A DNA stretch of 64,000 nucleotides from Aromatoleum aromaticum EbN1 (GTDB lineage: Bacteria > Pseudomonadota > Gammaproteobacteria > Burkholderiales > Rhodocyclaceae), in assembly GCF_000025965.1 (NCBI RefSeq), contig NC_006513.1, positions 1 through 64,000 of the forward strand. The letters are read 5' to 3'. The position numbers and the translations under genes are program-made. The notes under the pieces are model-generated. The model was given only the letters and a program-made list of their open reading frames with translations. It had not been told where the DNA came from and ran no database searches. Positions within the stretch are counted from its first letter, which is position 1. Each line of letters starts with the position of its first letter. Shown piece after piece: positions 33,476-42,750 of the stretch.

Positions 33476-33774
33476 TCGATTCCTTCCCGTTATGGTGGAT
33501 AAAACATCCCGGTCGCATTCTCAAGATCCTGCCGCAGTCGACCGGCCTCCTTGCCGACAGTTCGCAGCAGGCCTGCGAATGGAAAGAACAATCCGGGTAA
33601 TCTCCGCACAAAGCGCGGTGAATTTCTTTCCCCTGCGGAGAATGCGCACCACAATCTCCGCATGACTAGCGGAGATCAAGGCTACATCCGACGTTCTGCC
33701 CACCCGCGCGCTCGGGATGGATCACGGTGATCCCGAGTTTGTCGGGCGGGATCACGACCACGAATCGAATCGGA
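33476..33774. other. Intergenic, nothing recognised
   Basis: This is a 299-bp gap between the methyltransferase and deformylase genes. It contains repeated CTCCGC words and no frame with protein character. Confidence 0.4.
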
Positions 33775-34302
33775 CTATGCCTTGTCCAGATCGGGAAACA
33801 ACACCTCCGTGTAGCCGAAGCGGCTGAAGTCGCGCACCCGCATCGGGTAAAGCACTCCAGCCAGATGGTCGCACTCGTGCTGCACCACCCGGGCGTGAAA
33901 ACCTTCGGCAATGCGATCGATCGTCTGCCCTTGCGAATCAGCGCCCTGGTAGCGGATGCGGCTGTGGCGCGGAACCATGCCGCGCAGTCCGGGAACCGAC
34001 AGGCACCCTTCCCAGCCCTCCTCGACAAGTTCGCCGAGCGGGGTGATCACTGGGTTCAGCAAGACCGTTTGCGGCACCGGTGGAGCGTCCGGGTAGCGTT
34101 CGCTGCGCTCGAAACCGAATATCACCATCTGCAACCCGACGCCGATCTGTGGCGCCGCAAGCCCGACGCCGCCATGGGCTGCCATCGTGTCGAACAGGTC
34201 GACGACGAGTGCGGCGAGCTCTACGGTGCCGAAGGCGTCGACCGGCTCGGCGGGCTGTAGCAGGCGCGGGTCGCCCATGCGAAGAAGAGTGCGGATCGTC
34301 AT
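33775..34302 (-). CDS. def: Peptide deformylase
   Basis: This 175-residue protein has all three deformylase motifs: [17 protein letters not shown] (metal Cys) and [12 protein letters not shown] (HEXXH with both His ligands). It removes the formyl group from nascent peptides. It is not next to fmt, so it is probably a second, accessory deformylase. It lies 42 bp downstream of dtd on the same strand. Confidence 0.95.
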   Translation of the reverse strand: MTIRTLLRMGDPRLLQPAEPVDAFGTVELAALVVDLFDTMAAHGGVGLAAPQIGVGLQMVIFGFERSERYPDAPPVPQTVLLNPVITPLGELVEEGWEGCLSVPGLRGMVPRHSRIRYQGADSQGQTIDRIAEGFHARVVQHECDHLAGVLYPMRVRDFSRFGYTEVLFPDLDKA

Positions 34303-34344
34303 GGATTCGGTCGGCTATTGAAAATAATGAAAACAACGATCGGA

Positions 34345-34803
34345 TCAGACCGGCAGCGCCGTCGGCACGATCCTCAGCGGCACAGTGACCGGCCCGTCGT
34401 TGACCAGATGAACCTGCATGTCGGCACCGAACTGGCCGCTCTCGACCTCGGGGTGCAAGGCGCGGGCACCCCGCACGAACACCTCGTACAGGCGCAGTCC
34501 GTCGGCGGGCGCGGCGGCTCCGCTGAAGCTGGGCCGATTGCCGCCCGAGGCGTCAGCAGCGAGTGTGAATTGACTCACGATCAACAGTCCTCCGCCCACA
34601 TCCTGCACCGACCGGTTCATGCGTCCCTGAGCATCTGCGAAGATGCGCAGCTTGAGCAACTTCACGAGCAGGCGCTCGCCTTCGGCTTCGGTGTCGCCGC
34701 GCTCGGCACACAAGAACACCAGCAGCCCGCGGCCGATCCGACCTACGACTTCGCCCTCGACGACGACGCGCGCCTCGCAGACCCGTTGTACCAGTGCCAG
34801 CAT
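34345..34803 (-). CDS. dtd: D-aminoacyl-tRNA deacylase
   Basis: This 152-residue protein matches Dtd: MLALVQRV start, LLIVSQFTLAAD (the catalytic-site SQxTL), and VHLVNDGPVTVPL near the end (the cis-Pro GPVT motif). It removes D-amino acids from tRNA as translation quality control. It is followed by def, so the two form a small translation-related unit. Confidence 0.95.
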   Translation of the reverse strand: MLALVQRVCEARVVVEGEVVGRIGRGLLVFLCAERGDTEAEGERLLVKLLKLRIFADAQGRMNRSVQDVGGGLLIVSQFTLAADASGGNRPSFSGAAAPADGLRLYEVFVRGARALHPEVESGQFGADMQVHLVNDGPVTVPLRIVPTALPV

Positions 34804-34975
34804 CGTATCAGCCTTCCCGAGGGCGATCCCCCGAGTCGCCGCGCCCCCAATCGACGTTCACGGTTTTGCTCGCATCATCATCTCGCACTCGGTCCCCCTC
34901 GCCCACCAAATTACGATTCACACTGCCCCTCGCAACGTATAGGGCACGTGCGAAACGCCTTTCCACAAACACAGA

Positions 34976-34993
34976 GCAGAGAGTCCTCTCTGC
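34976..34993 (+). terminator. Perfect 8-bp hairpin with T-rich tail
   Basis: GCAGAGAG (34976-34983) pairs with CTCTCTGC (34986-34993) around a 2-base loop, followed by a T run 5 bp later. No plus-strand gene precedes it, so this could be the end of a small RNA from 34804-34975, or a read-through block for convergent transcripts. Confidence 0.4.
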
Positions 34994-35102
34994 CTCATTT
35001 TTATGCAATTTATGACAAAAGTGGGGTTTCAGATGCGCCCACACCTTTCGCACGGATCGGCGGAACCCGCCCCAACACTGGTGTTTCGGGCAGACGTGAA
35101 GA

Positions 35103-35128
35103 AGGCCAGAGCAATGTCTGGCCTTTTT
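35103..35128 (+). terminator. Strong intrinsic terminator
   Basis: The 8-bp stem AGGCCAGA/TCTGGCCT (35103-35110 with 35117-35124) is followed by a run of T to 35128. No gene on the plus strand precedes it. Together with the hairpin at 34976 this makes 34.8-35.13 kb a candidate small-RNA region. The remaining gap to 35277 holds a 9-bp ATTACCCTT inverted repeat (35257-35278) at the end of the Fic gene. Confidence 0.7.
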
Positions 35129-35277
35129 GAATTGGTGGTGCTGAGTTGACTACCGAAGAATCGCTCTTGGGGCTGGAGGGTAATGGCGAGCAATGCTGCG
35201 GACGTGTGGCGCTTCTCATCCAGGAATAACCTCAGACCTGAGTTGCTACCCTTTCTATTACCCTTACTAAAGGGTAA

Positions 35278-36324
35278 TTACCCTTTCTTCTTCCACTTCG
35301 CCGCCGGCCCGCGTCCCTGGCATCCGACCTTGCCGGCGGCCTGCTGCTCGCGCAGCACCCGGCGCACCATGTCGCGGCTGACGCCCGGGCAGTGCAGTTC
35401 GAGCTGGCTGACCGAAAACTCGCCGGCGAACTGCTGGATGGCGGCCAGCACCTGGTCGGTCTTCACGCCGCGCGGTGCCTTGGTTTCACCCACCCGATCA
35501 GCAAATTCCTTGTACGCCGTCTTCAGGATGAAGAGCACGTAATTGATGTAGTGCCAGGGATCGTGCTTCCCCTCGTGCCAACCCTGCGAGCTCTTCTCCA
35601 GGGTCTCGTAGTAGCGCTCCTTGTTCTGCTCGATCAGCCGCTCCAGGCTGATGTAGCGGCCCACCTCGTAACCGAGTTGGTAGCTCTGCAGCAGCCAGAG
35701 CAGACGTGATACCCGGCCATTGCCGTCACGGAAGGGATGGACGCACAGGAAATCGAGGTTGAATGCCGCCAAGGCGATGAGGGGCGGCACCCACCTTTCG
35801 TCCTGGCAGCGCCGCCAGTCCGTCACCAGATCGGCCATGCAACTTGGCGTATTGGCGGCGGGCACGGTGCGAAAGCGCACACGCTCTCTACCATCCGGGT
35901 AGCGCTCGATAATGTCGCCATCCCTTTCCTTGTACAGGCCGGCGTCCCAGATCTGGCCGCGGGTGATCGCTTGGAGGCGTTTGACGGTCTCCTCGTCGAC
36001 CGGGATCGTCGCCGACTCGGCATGAATCCAGGCCAGCGCATCGCGATAGCCGCGCACTTCCTCTTCGTCGCGGTCACGGAACAGCGGCTTGGGAGCCGCA
36101 AGAATATCCCGGACCCGGGAGGGATCGACCGAAACGCCCTCGATGCGGTTGCTCGAGACTGCGCTTTCGATGAGCGCGTGTTCGCGCAGGGCCTTGAGGC
36201 GCTGAGGGGACTGCCGCGTGTAGAGCTCCTGCTTGCCGCGGAATTCCCCCAGGTCAGCGAGATACCAGGCCGTTGAAGGAGGTATCGCGATCTGGCCGGT
36301 GGCGAACTGACGGAGGGTATTCAT
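35278..36324 (-). CDS. Fic-domain AMPylase-type protein
   Basis: This protein has 348 residues. An inhibitory helix motif SSNRIEG lies at about residue 57 (S-x3-E-G type), so it is the self-inhibited class II kind. The Fic active site HPFRDGNGRVSR is at about 195, and a C-terminal winged-helix segment at about 300-340. Fic enzymes transfer AMP or other nucleotides to target proteins. Its start overlaps the stop of the Mrr-like gene by ATGA, so the two are co-translated. Confidence 0.93.
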   Translation of the reverse strand: MNTLRQFATGQIAIPPSTAWYLADLGEFRGKQELYTRQSPQRLKALREHALIESAVSSNRIEGVSVDPSRVRDILAAPKPLFRDRDEEEVRGYRDALAWIHAESATIPVDEETVKRLQAITRGQIWDAGLYKERDGDIIERYPDGRERVRFRTVPAANTPSCMADLVTDWRRCQDERWVPPLIALAAFNLDFLCVHPFRDGNGRVSRLLWLLQSYQLGYEVGRYISLERLIEQNKERYYETLEKSSQGWHEGKHDPWHYINYVLFILKTAYKEFADRVGETKAPRGVKTDQVLAAIQQFAGEFSVSQLELHCPGVSRDMVRRVLREQQAAGKVGCQGRGPAAKWKKKG

Positions 36325-37226
36325 GGTGCTGTGCTCAAGCGCCTATCAGCGGCGGCCCGTACCCCTCGGCATTTCGGAAATTCGGTGCATCCCCAAAACA
36401 GCTGATCGGCCTTCGATCCCTGCTTGGCAATGCGCTTCACCATCGCGCCGCCACAGCGGGGACAACTCGGGTCGACCGCAGCCGTAACAGGCACCGTAGA
36501 CATCGCGGCACCCCCGGAGATTGCGACTTTCTCAGCGGGGGTGCTTGCCCCGCTCGCGGTACGGGCCTTTTCGATCATCGCAGCCAGCGCCGGGCCATCG
36601 ATCAGCTCGATATTCCGCCCGTTGGCGAAGGCCTGCGCATCACGGGTGAAAACACCGGAGGTCACGACGAAACCGCCCACGGCACCCTCGGCCGCCATCA
36701 CGCCGAACAGTTCGCGGACGACGTTCACCGATACCTTGTAGGCCCGCCACTGCTTGCACTGCACGAGAAACGCCTCGCTGCCTTTCTGCAGCTTCAGATC
36801 GACGCCGCCGTCCGCGCCCCCGCCGCCGGTCTCGGCCACTGCGAACCCACGCATCCGGAAGGCTTCACCCACGAGTAATTCGAAGTCGCGCCAGCTCATG
36901 TTGCGCAGCGCGTCACCAGATCGATCACCGGCAACGCCGCGAACCAGTCCCTCACGCTTGCGCCGGCCGAAGTACGAGGCAGCGGCACCGGCCAACAGCA
37001 ATAGCGGCACGATGTATTGTCCGTAGGTCGCAAGCGCCTTCGTCATCTGCCCAGCGACCATCTGGCCGATCTGTCCCGGCGCGACATTGGCCGGCACCTC
37101 CGCGGCGGCGTACCGATGCAGAACGCCGTAGGCCACGGCGGCGAGAATCGTCCCCACCCACCACGGCAGCATCGCCGCGAGCTCGAACAGGTCTTCAAAG
37201 ACGCTGGTGTTTTTTCTTCTTGCCAT
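36321..37226 (-). CDS. Membrane-anchored Mrr-like restriction endonuclease with C4 zinc finger
   Basis: This 301-residue protein has two N-terminal membrane helices (about 15-38 and 70-88). An Mrr-type PD-(D/E)XK nuclease domain follows (about 105-215; GGGGADGGVDLKL then FLVQCKQW, the D...QxK site). A topoisomerase-type C4 zinc finger ends the protein (CPRCGGAMVKR ... FWGCTEFPKC). The architecture suggests a membrane-tethered DNA-cleaving defence protein. It is coupled to the Fic gene by a 4-bp overlap. Confidence 0.9.
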   Translation of the reverse strand: MARRKNTSVFEDLFELAAMLPWWVGTILAAVAYGVLHRYAAAEVPANVAPGQIGQMVAGQMTKALATYGQYIVPLLLLAGAAASYFGRRKREGLVRGVAGDRSGDALRNMSWRDFELLVGEAFRMRGFAVAETGGGGADGGVDLKLQKGSEAFLVQCKQWRAYKVSVNVVRELFGVMAAEGAVGGFVVTSGVFTRDAQAFANGRNIELIDGPALAAMIEKARTASGASTPAEKVAISGGAAMSTVPVTAAVDPSCPRCGGAMVKRIAKQGSKADQLFWGCTEFPKCRGVRAAADRRLSTAP

Positions 37227-37248
37227 CGTGTGCTCCCCCTTGCGGTCA

Positions 37249-37579
37249 TTACTGCCGGATCGCCTTCAGTCCGGACTCGTCGCCGAGGTGAAAGAAGATC
37301 CCCCCTTCCACGGGATCACCCTTGAGCCGCAGCCAGCCGCGTCCACTCATCGGGTCGTTCTCGTCGGAACCTTCCCACGAGAAATCGAAGCGTGCGCGCC
37401 ATCCAGGGTTTCCACCCGCCCATCCAGTTCCCCCTGCACCAGACCGAACTGAAAATCGTGCTCAGATCCTTGCGGATCGTGATGTGCGCCGGCACTTCCA
37501 TGTTGAGGTAGTCGGCATCCCAGGCCTCCATCTCGGTAATTCGCCACTCGCCCACGAAGGCGCGGCCGATCTTCTTCAT
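37249..37579 (-). pseudogene. Frameshifted small conserved protein gene
   Basis: The start MKKIGRAFVGEWRITEMEAWD is in one frame, FQFGLVQGELDGRVETLDGA in a second, and FDFSWEGSDENDPMSGRGWL through GDESGLKAIRQ-stop in the third. Together they rebuild one protein of about 109 residues of a known conserved small family without assigned function. Two frameshifts lie near ATTTTCAG (about 37450) and GCGCACGCTTC (about 37395). It overlaps the upstream split gene by ATGA. Confidence 0.8.
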
Positions 37580-37847
37580 TCACCGATCTCCAGGCCGGCG
37601 CGTCGCCAGAGCGCATCGAAGTCGTCTCCCACGCCCCACCCCACGTTTTGCCCCATCGCGCGGACATCATCGAGACGGCCGAGAAAGGTTTCGCGCTGCG
37701 GCTCGGGCAGGCTGACCACGATCTTCAGCGCCTGCTCGAACATTCGCACCAGGGCACTGTAGTACCCCTCGTCGTCCAGCCCGAACTCGCTGCTGAAACC
37801 GATCGCCTGCTCGCAATAGAACACCGTCAGATCCGCGAGCCCCGCCG
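37576..37847 (-). pseudogene. C-terminal part of conserved gene split by IS21-type element
   Basis: This encodes about 90 residues (PAGLADLTVFYCEQAIGFSS ... RRAGLEIGE) continuing the frame of the part at 40612-40891. With the element and one copy of the 7-bp target repeat removed, the two parts give 552 bp, exactly 184 codons. The restored protein is a conserved hypothetical of 183 residues, helical, opening MATKKNTPNWSDVKAKLADF. It overlaps the next (frameshifted) gene by 4 bp, so it once headed an operon with the Mrr and Fic genes. Confidence 0.85.
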
Positions 37848-38060
37848 GCTGGCCTGCGCATTCCGACGAACGTGACCGCCTGCACCGACGAACGTGACCG
37901 GGGGGTCTGCGCGCGAAGCGTGGTGTTCAGATTCTAACCGTGTCGGTCACGATCACGGTCAATTCGGGGCACGGCGCAGGCTTATCCACAGGCGGCCGCC
38001 AGCGCGCCTCATACGCTGGCGGGCGGGCGCCTGTGGGTAAGGCGTCTCGCGCGCACGGCC

Positions 38061-38795
38061 TCATGCCTTTTCCTTTCTTCTCATCGACTCGCCCTTGAGG
38101 GCGAGCTTGTGCGCGGCGTGCACGACGCGATCGAGGATCGCATCGGCGAAGGTCGGGTCGCCCAGGTAGGTGTGCCAGTGCTCGATCGGCAGCTGGCTGG
38201 TGATCACGGTCGAACGCGTGCCGACGCGGTCGTCGAGCAGCTCCAGCAGGTCGCTTCGCTCCTGCGCCGACGGCGCGGCCAGGCCCCAATCGTCGATGAC
38301 GATGAGATCCATGCGCGCGAGCTGCATGAGGCGTCGGCTGAAGCTGCCATCGGCATGCGCGATGCGCAGCTCCTCGAAGAGCCGCGGCAGACGCACGTAG
38401 TAGGCCGCGAGGCCCTGCCGGCACGCCGCGTTGGCGAGCGCGCAGGCGAGCCACGTCTTGCCGCTGCCGGTGGGGCCCGTGATGAGGCAGTTCTGGTGGT
38501 GGCGAATCCACTGGCCGGTTCCGAGCGCGGCGATCTGACTGCGCTCGAGGCCGCGCCCGGCGCGGTAGTCGACGTCCTCCAGGCAGGCGGCAGCGGCTTT
38601 GATGCGGGCGGCCTTGAGCAGCCGATCGATGCGTTTGCCGTCGCGCAGCAGGATCTCGCGATCGATGAGCTGGGCGAAGCGCTCCTCGAAGCTGAGCGCG
38701 GTGATGGCGGGCTGGGTGAGCTGCTCCTCGAAGGCGCGCGCCATGCCTTCCAGGCGCAGGGTGCGCAGTTGTTGCAGGCTGTGTTGTATCAGCAT
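38061..38795 (-). CDS. istB: IS21-type helper ATPase IstB
   Basis: This 244-residue AAA+ ATPase has Walker [14 protein letters not shown] (about 104), Walker [11 protein letters not shown] and a C-terminal [16 protein letters not shown]. IstB binds target DNA and activates the IstA transposase. It lies 22 bp downstream of istA, on the same strand. Normal length. Confidence 0.95.
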   Translation of the reverse strand: MLIQHSLQQLRTLRLEGMARAFEEQLTQPAITALSFEERFAQLIDREILLRDGKRIDRLLKAARIKAAAACLEDVDYRAGRGLERSQIAALGTGQWIRHHQNCLITGPTGSGKTWLACALANAACRQGLAAYYVRLPRLFEELRIAHADGSFSRRLMQLARMDLIVIDDWGLAAPSAQERSDLLELLDDRVGTRSTVITSQLPIEHWHTYLGDPTFADAILDRVVHAAHKLALKGESMRRKEKA

Positions 38796-38817
38796 CGATG
38801 TTCTCCGGTGGGTGGAA

Positions 38818-40377
38818 TCAGTGGTAGTAGCGCGCCCCGCGCAGGTTCTCGTGAGCGGCCGGTAGCGCGAGCTCGCTTTGCTGCGCAGTGGATGCGGGGA
38901 GCGGCGCGCGGTCGAGCCCGCTCTTGAGGATCGAGGCGACGTTGCGGTAACGCATCGCCCCGAGGGTGACGGCGCGGGTCGCCGCGGCTTCGAGGCGTTC
39001 GTTGCCGTATTGGCGACCGAGGCGCATCAGCCCGAGGCACGCCCGGTAGCCCTGCTCGGGGTGCGGCATGCGTTCGAGTTGGTGGCTGACCACCTGCTCG
39101 GTGTGAGGTCCGACCGTGGCACCCCAGGCGATGAGTTTGCCCGGGGACCACTGGCGATGCGCCTGATGGGATGCGGGCATGTGCTCGGTGAGCGTGGTGA
39201 ACGCTCCGTACCGGGGGCTTCTCGCATGCACCGCGACGCGGCGGCCCGCCGCAAAGCATTCGATGCTGCTCGCGGTGATGCGCAACTCCACCGGTTGGCC
39301 GGCGAGCGCATACGGCACGCTGTAGTAATGCCCGTCGAACTCGACGTGGTAATCGATATTGGGCTTGGCCCGTTTCCACTGGGCGAACTGGAACGCGGTG
39401 GCGGGCAACGGGCGCAGCGCCGGCCGATCGAGCGTCTCGAACGCTTCGTGGCGCGAGCCTGGCAGGCGCCGGAAGGCACGCGTGTTCAGCGGCTCGAGTA
39501 ACGCGGCGATCGCCTCGTTCAACTCTCCCAGCGAGAAGAAACGTCGATGCCGCAGCCGCGCCAGAATCCAGCGCTGCACGATCTGTACGCCGACTTCGAC
39601 CTTGGCCTTGTCCTGCGGCTTGTAGGGGCGCGCGGGCAGGATCGCCACGCCGTAGTGCGCGGCGAACTCGGCGGTGGTGCGCTGCAGTTGCGGCTCGTAG
39701 CGGTCGGCTTGGCCAACGAGCGAGCGCGTATTGTCGGGCACCACGAGCTCGGGCACGCCGCCGATGAAGGCCAGCGCCCGGGCGAGCGAGCCCAGCCAGT
39801 CGGCCTGCGACTGCGTCGCCGTGGCGCAGGCGAACGTATAGCTCGAGGCGCCGAGCACCGCGACGAAGATCTGCGCGCGCGAAATCTCGCCCGTGTCGGC
39901 GTCGACGATCGGCACCGTGTCGCCCGCGTAATCGATGAAGAGTTTCTCGCCGGCGCGGTGCACCTGGCGCATCGAGCGCTTGAGCGTGCGGGCGAACGCG
40001 CGGTACAGGTCGCAAAAGCGCGAGTACTGATAGCTCGGCCCGTCGGCCGTCTGCACGTACTCTTCCCACAGCAGCGCCAGCGTGACGTTCTTTCGCTTGA
40101 GCCCCTGATGCACCGCCGCCAGATCCGGCGGCACATTCGCGACGCTCGCGCCACGTCCACGCCGGGCGACCCCCAGCACCCGGCGCAACTCGGCCTCGTC
40201 GGCCGCCGACAACTCGGCCCACGGCCGGCCGCACTCCTCGGCCGCCTTCACATACTTGGCGACCACGCCTTTGGAAATCGACAGCGCGCGGGCAATGCGC
40301 TCATGCGACAGCGCGCAGTCGTATTTGAGCCGTAACAGCTCCCTGATCTTGTGCATGGCAATCCGCTCCGCCGGCAT
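38818..40377 (-). CDS. istA: IS21-type transposase IstA
   Basis: This 519-residue transposase has an N-terminal HTH ([21 protein letters not shown]). Its DDE domain shows [25 protein letters not shown] and [15 protein letters not shown], and the C-terminal part is of beta-barrel type. The ATG at 40377 gives [12 protein letters not shown], the usual IstA start. Appears intact, so the element may be active. Confidence 0.94.
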   Translation of the reverse strand: MPAERIAMHKIRELLRLKYDCALSHERIARALSISKGVVAKYVKAAEECGRPWAELSAADEAELRRVLGVARRGRGASVANVPPDLAAVHQGLKRKNVTLALLWEEYVQTADGPSYQYSRFCDLYRAFARTLKRSMRQVHRAGEKLFIDYAGDTVPIVDADTGEISRAQIFVAVLGASSYTFACATATQSQADWLGSLARALAFIGGVPELVVPDNTRSLVGQADRYEPQLQRTTAEFAAHYGVAILPARPYKPQDKAKVEVGVQIVQRWILARLRHRRFFSLGELNEAIAALLEPLNTRAFRRLPGSRHEAFETLDRPALRPLPATAFQFAQWKRAKPNIDYHVEFDGHYYSVPYALAGQPVELRITASSIECFAAGRRVAVHARSPRYGAFTTLTEHMPASHQAHRQWSPGKLIAWGATVGPHTEQVVSHQLERMPHPEQGYRACLGLMRLGRQYGNERLEAAATRAVTLGAMRYRNVASILKSGLDRAPLPASTAQQSELALPAAHENLRGARYYH

Positions 40378-40611
40378 CCTCGGTCTCCGCGCAAAGCGCG
40401 CGAGGGTAGCCGGCCTGACAAACGACGTTGCCACGCTTGGCCTCACAAACCCGTTCCGATTTGATCGTGACCATTGATTCCGACATCGTGACCGCCCATT
40501 CCGACAACTCGCCGAAATCGGTCACGATCAAATCGGAATCCGCGGTCACGACCGCGGATTCACCGGTCACACTATTTCGGAGTCAGCGGTCACGTTGGGT
40601 CGGAATCCGCA

Positions 40612-40891
40612 GCTGGCCGATGGCCTTCTTGTAGTCGGCAATCGGCTTCTTGGCCTTGGCGACGGAGTAATCCTGATTCTTGTACACGTCGGGGCACAGC
40701 CAGCGGTCGATGGTGGCCTTGTAGGATTTCAACACGTCGCCGCCCAGTGCGAAGCGGGCGTGGAGGAAAGCCTGATTGTCCTTGCTCGCCGCGTAGAGGT
40801 CTTGCAGCAGGCCGATCAGGCCGGCGCGGTCGAAGTCGGCCAACTTGGCTTTGACGTCGCTCCAGTTGGGAGTGTTCTTTTTCGTGGCCAT
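40612..40891 (-). pseudogene. N-terminal part of conserved gene split by IS21-type element
   Basis: This encodes MATKKNTPNWSDVKAKLADF through KKAIGQ, then runs into the element. Its frame continues exactly in 37576-37847 when one GCTGGCC repeat is kept. The restored protein (183 residues) contains LYAASKDNQAFLHARFALG and is a recognised but uncharacterised conserved family. The IS4-type element begins 66 bp before its start codon. Confidence 0.85.
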
Positions 40892-40957
40892 CGGCTTATT
40901 CCTCGCCGCTGGCCGGGCCCTTGCCAACCTCAATCTTTTTCAGCAGCCGGTCAAAGT

Positions 40958-42435
40958 CATGTCGTTATACACAACTCAGGCCGCCTCATCGCGTAGCGCC
41001 TGTATGGTGGCGGCGGCATCCATGACGCGCTGCAAGCCCAGCCAGATGGTCTTCACACCCGGCTCGCCGTCGCCCTTGCGCGCCAGGAAGCCGCCGAGGG
41101 TGGCGATCAGGCGCAGCACTTCGTTGATGGTGGGCGGGGTGGCGGGCGGTTTCTTCTTCGTGAGCAGATACGCGCCGCGGATCTCGTCGGGGTCGAAGAA
41201 GAGCGTGGCATCCAGCTCGGGGCAGGTTCGGCCGGTGCGCATCAGATGCGCGATGCGCCAGGCGACGACCATGAACAACGCCAGCGCGCGCTCCAGGCGC
41301 TCGATGGCGGACAGTTGCAGCGCTTCGATCCGACAGCCGTTCTTGAGCACGTGAAAGAAAGTCTCGATCTCCCAGCGCGCCCGATACCAGTCGATCAGCT
41401 CGACCACGTCGGCAGCCGTCGCAGCTTCCCGGTTGGTGAGCAGGCGCCACTCCACGGGCTTGGTGCCGGCCGGCGCGCCGATCTCGCGCGCCACGATGCA
41501 GGTGGCCGATACCGTGCCCGCCTTGCCCGCAGGCAGGCTGACCCGTCGGGCCCACAGTTGCTGGCGCACCTCGCGCGCCTTCTGGCCGTGGCGCGAGCCC
41601 ATCGTGAACACGATCTCGCCCAGCGGCTCGCCTGCGCAGGTGTGCGACCACAGCTTCGCGCCCTCTGGCAAGCAACGGTTGTGCTTGGCCCGCACCAGCC
41701 AGTCGGCCGGCGTGCCCAGCGTCTGGGCGCGCAGCATCATTTCCATCAGATCCGCTTCGCGGTCGGCTACATACACCAGGCGGGTGGTCGCCATCCCCGT
41801 GGCCAACTCCGCGACCCGCTCGTAGCCTTCGGGCCAGCGCGCGCTCTCCTTGATGCTGGTGCGCTCGCCTGGTTCATCGACATCCTCGCGCGCCCACATC
41901 CACGCATCGAGCACGCCCAGCGGTTCGCGCTCGGGCGTCACCGCATAGGTCGGGTGCAGGTACATGCCGCGGCGCGCCTCGTAGTTCAGCCGCCCCAGAC
42001 CCGCGATGCCCTGCCCGTTGAAGTCCAGCTCGGTCGTGTCCTGCAGGCACAACACCACCGGATGGGCACGCATGCGGCTGCGGGTGCGCTCCCAATGCGG
42101 CGCCAGGATCGCCTGCCAGTCGACCTCGTCGTTGCCCAGGAAGCGGTACGCGCCAACCGTCTCGCCCCAGCCCCGGCACGCCATCGGAATGCCCGCCGTC
42201 GGCTTCGCCGACAACCGCTCCATCAGCACCTTCGCCCGCTTGTTCAGTCTCTCGTCGCCCAGCGCCATCCCCGCAAACTCCTCCACCACCCAGCTCTTCG
42301 TCGCCAACAGGTCACCCAAATTGCAAAAGTAGACGCGTTTTTATATGGGTTTACAAGCACTTCGTGTAAGTCATTGAAGGTCAACGATTATTCAGATCGG
42401 CGTGCCGGCGGTGCGGAGTTGTGTATAACGAGATG
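40958..42435 (-). mobile_element. IS4-family (IS50-like group) insertion sequence
   Basis: Inverted ends CAT-x-TCGTTATACACAACTC at 40958-40977 and (reversed) 42416-42435 resemble the Tn5/IS50 end TCTTATACACA. The left end overlaps the transposase stop codon. No target duplication is visible, and the right side cuts a NERD-domain gene, so neighbouring DNA has been deleted or rearranged since insertion. Confidence 0.8.
40976..42319 (-). CDS. IS4-family (Tn5-like) transposase
   Basis: This 447-residue transposase has a Tn5-type N-terminus (WVVEEFAGMALGDERLNKRA), first Asp in LCLQDTTELDF, second in VADREADLMEM, and the YREK-like third motif DWYRARWEIETFFHVLKNGC. All catalytic residues appear present. 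The start is a TTG at 42319; a further TTG lies 12 bp inside. Full length for the group. Confidence 0.92.
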   Translation of the reverse strand: MGDLLATKSWVVEEFAGMALGDERLNKRAKVLMERLSAKPTAGIPMACRGWGETVGAYRFLGNDEVDWQAILAPHWERTRSRMRAHPVVLCLQDTTELDFNGQGIAGLGRLNYEARRGMYLHPTYAVTPEREPLGVLDAWMWAREDVDEPGERTSIKESARWPEGYERVAELATGMATTRLVYVADREADLMEMMLRAQTLGTPADWLVRAKHNRCLPEGAKLWSHTCAGEPLGEIVFTMGSRHGQKAREVRQQLWARRVSLPAGKAGTVSATCIVAREIGAPAGTKPVEWRLLTNREAATAADVVELIDWYRARWEIETFFHVLKNGCRIEALQLSAIERLERALALFMVVAWRIAHLMRTGRTCPELDATLFFDPDEIRGAYLLTKKKPPATPPTINEVLRLIATLGGFLARKGDGEPGVKTIWLGLQRVMDAAATIQALRDEAA

Positions 42436-42740
42436 GCGTAGAAATCTATTTTCTTGGATTTGTAGTCTTCTTCGTTACGCCGTGACTGTTCGTGAAGCCG
42501 ATCAAGGTGTGAGTTATACAGACTGTGTATGGCTCGCTTGGTCCCGTGGTGAAAATACACATAGGTCTTGATCATCCTGAAGAAATTGGGACTCTTCAGA
42601 CTCTTTTCCAAGAGCCCGTTGACATGAATCTCAAAGAAATTCTTCTTGTAGGCGTAGACCTGCTGAAAAGGGGATTTCACCCGCTGTGAGAGAGCCTTGA
42701 CTGACCATTTATTATTGGAGTCAATGATGTAGAGATCGAG
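42436..42740 (-). pseudogene. Middle part of NERD-domain gene, cut by two insertion sequences
   Basis: This encodes about 100 residues (LDLYIIDSNNKWSVKALSQR ... KKIDFYAI) that continue in frame from the part at 44033-44242 when the ISAs1-type copy and one 10-bp target repeat are removed. The IS4-type end at 42435 removes the rest. The NERD nuclease-related domain is recognisable over the joint; in larger proteins it is often followed by a helicase, now lost. Confidence 0.8.
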
Positions 42741-42750
42741 ATTCCAGTCC

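Larger units (their letters stand above)
37855..40611 (-). mobile_element. IS21-family insertion sequence, complete
   Basis: This 2757-bp element starts TGCGCATTCCGAC and ends GTCGGAATCCGCA, so both ends are TG...CA with inverted repeats sharing ATTCCGAC-x-AACGTGACCGC-type sequence. Further internal copies of the CGTGACCG word are present, as in IS21 ends. A 7-bp target duplication GCTGGCC flanks it (37848-37854 and 40612-40618). It carries istA and istB. Confidence 0.93.

Noticed and set aside
35257-35278. ATTACCCTT inverted repeat as Fic terminator
   Set aside because: The stem is AT-rich and lacks a T run on the minus strand; it may affect message stability but is not listed as a terminator.
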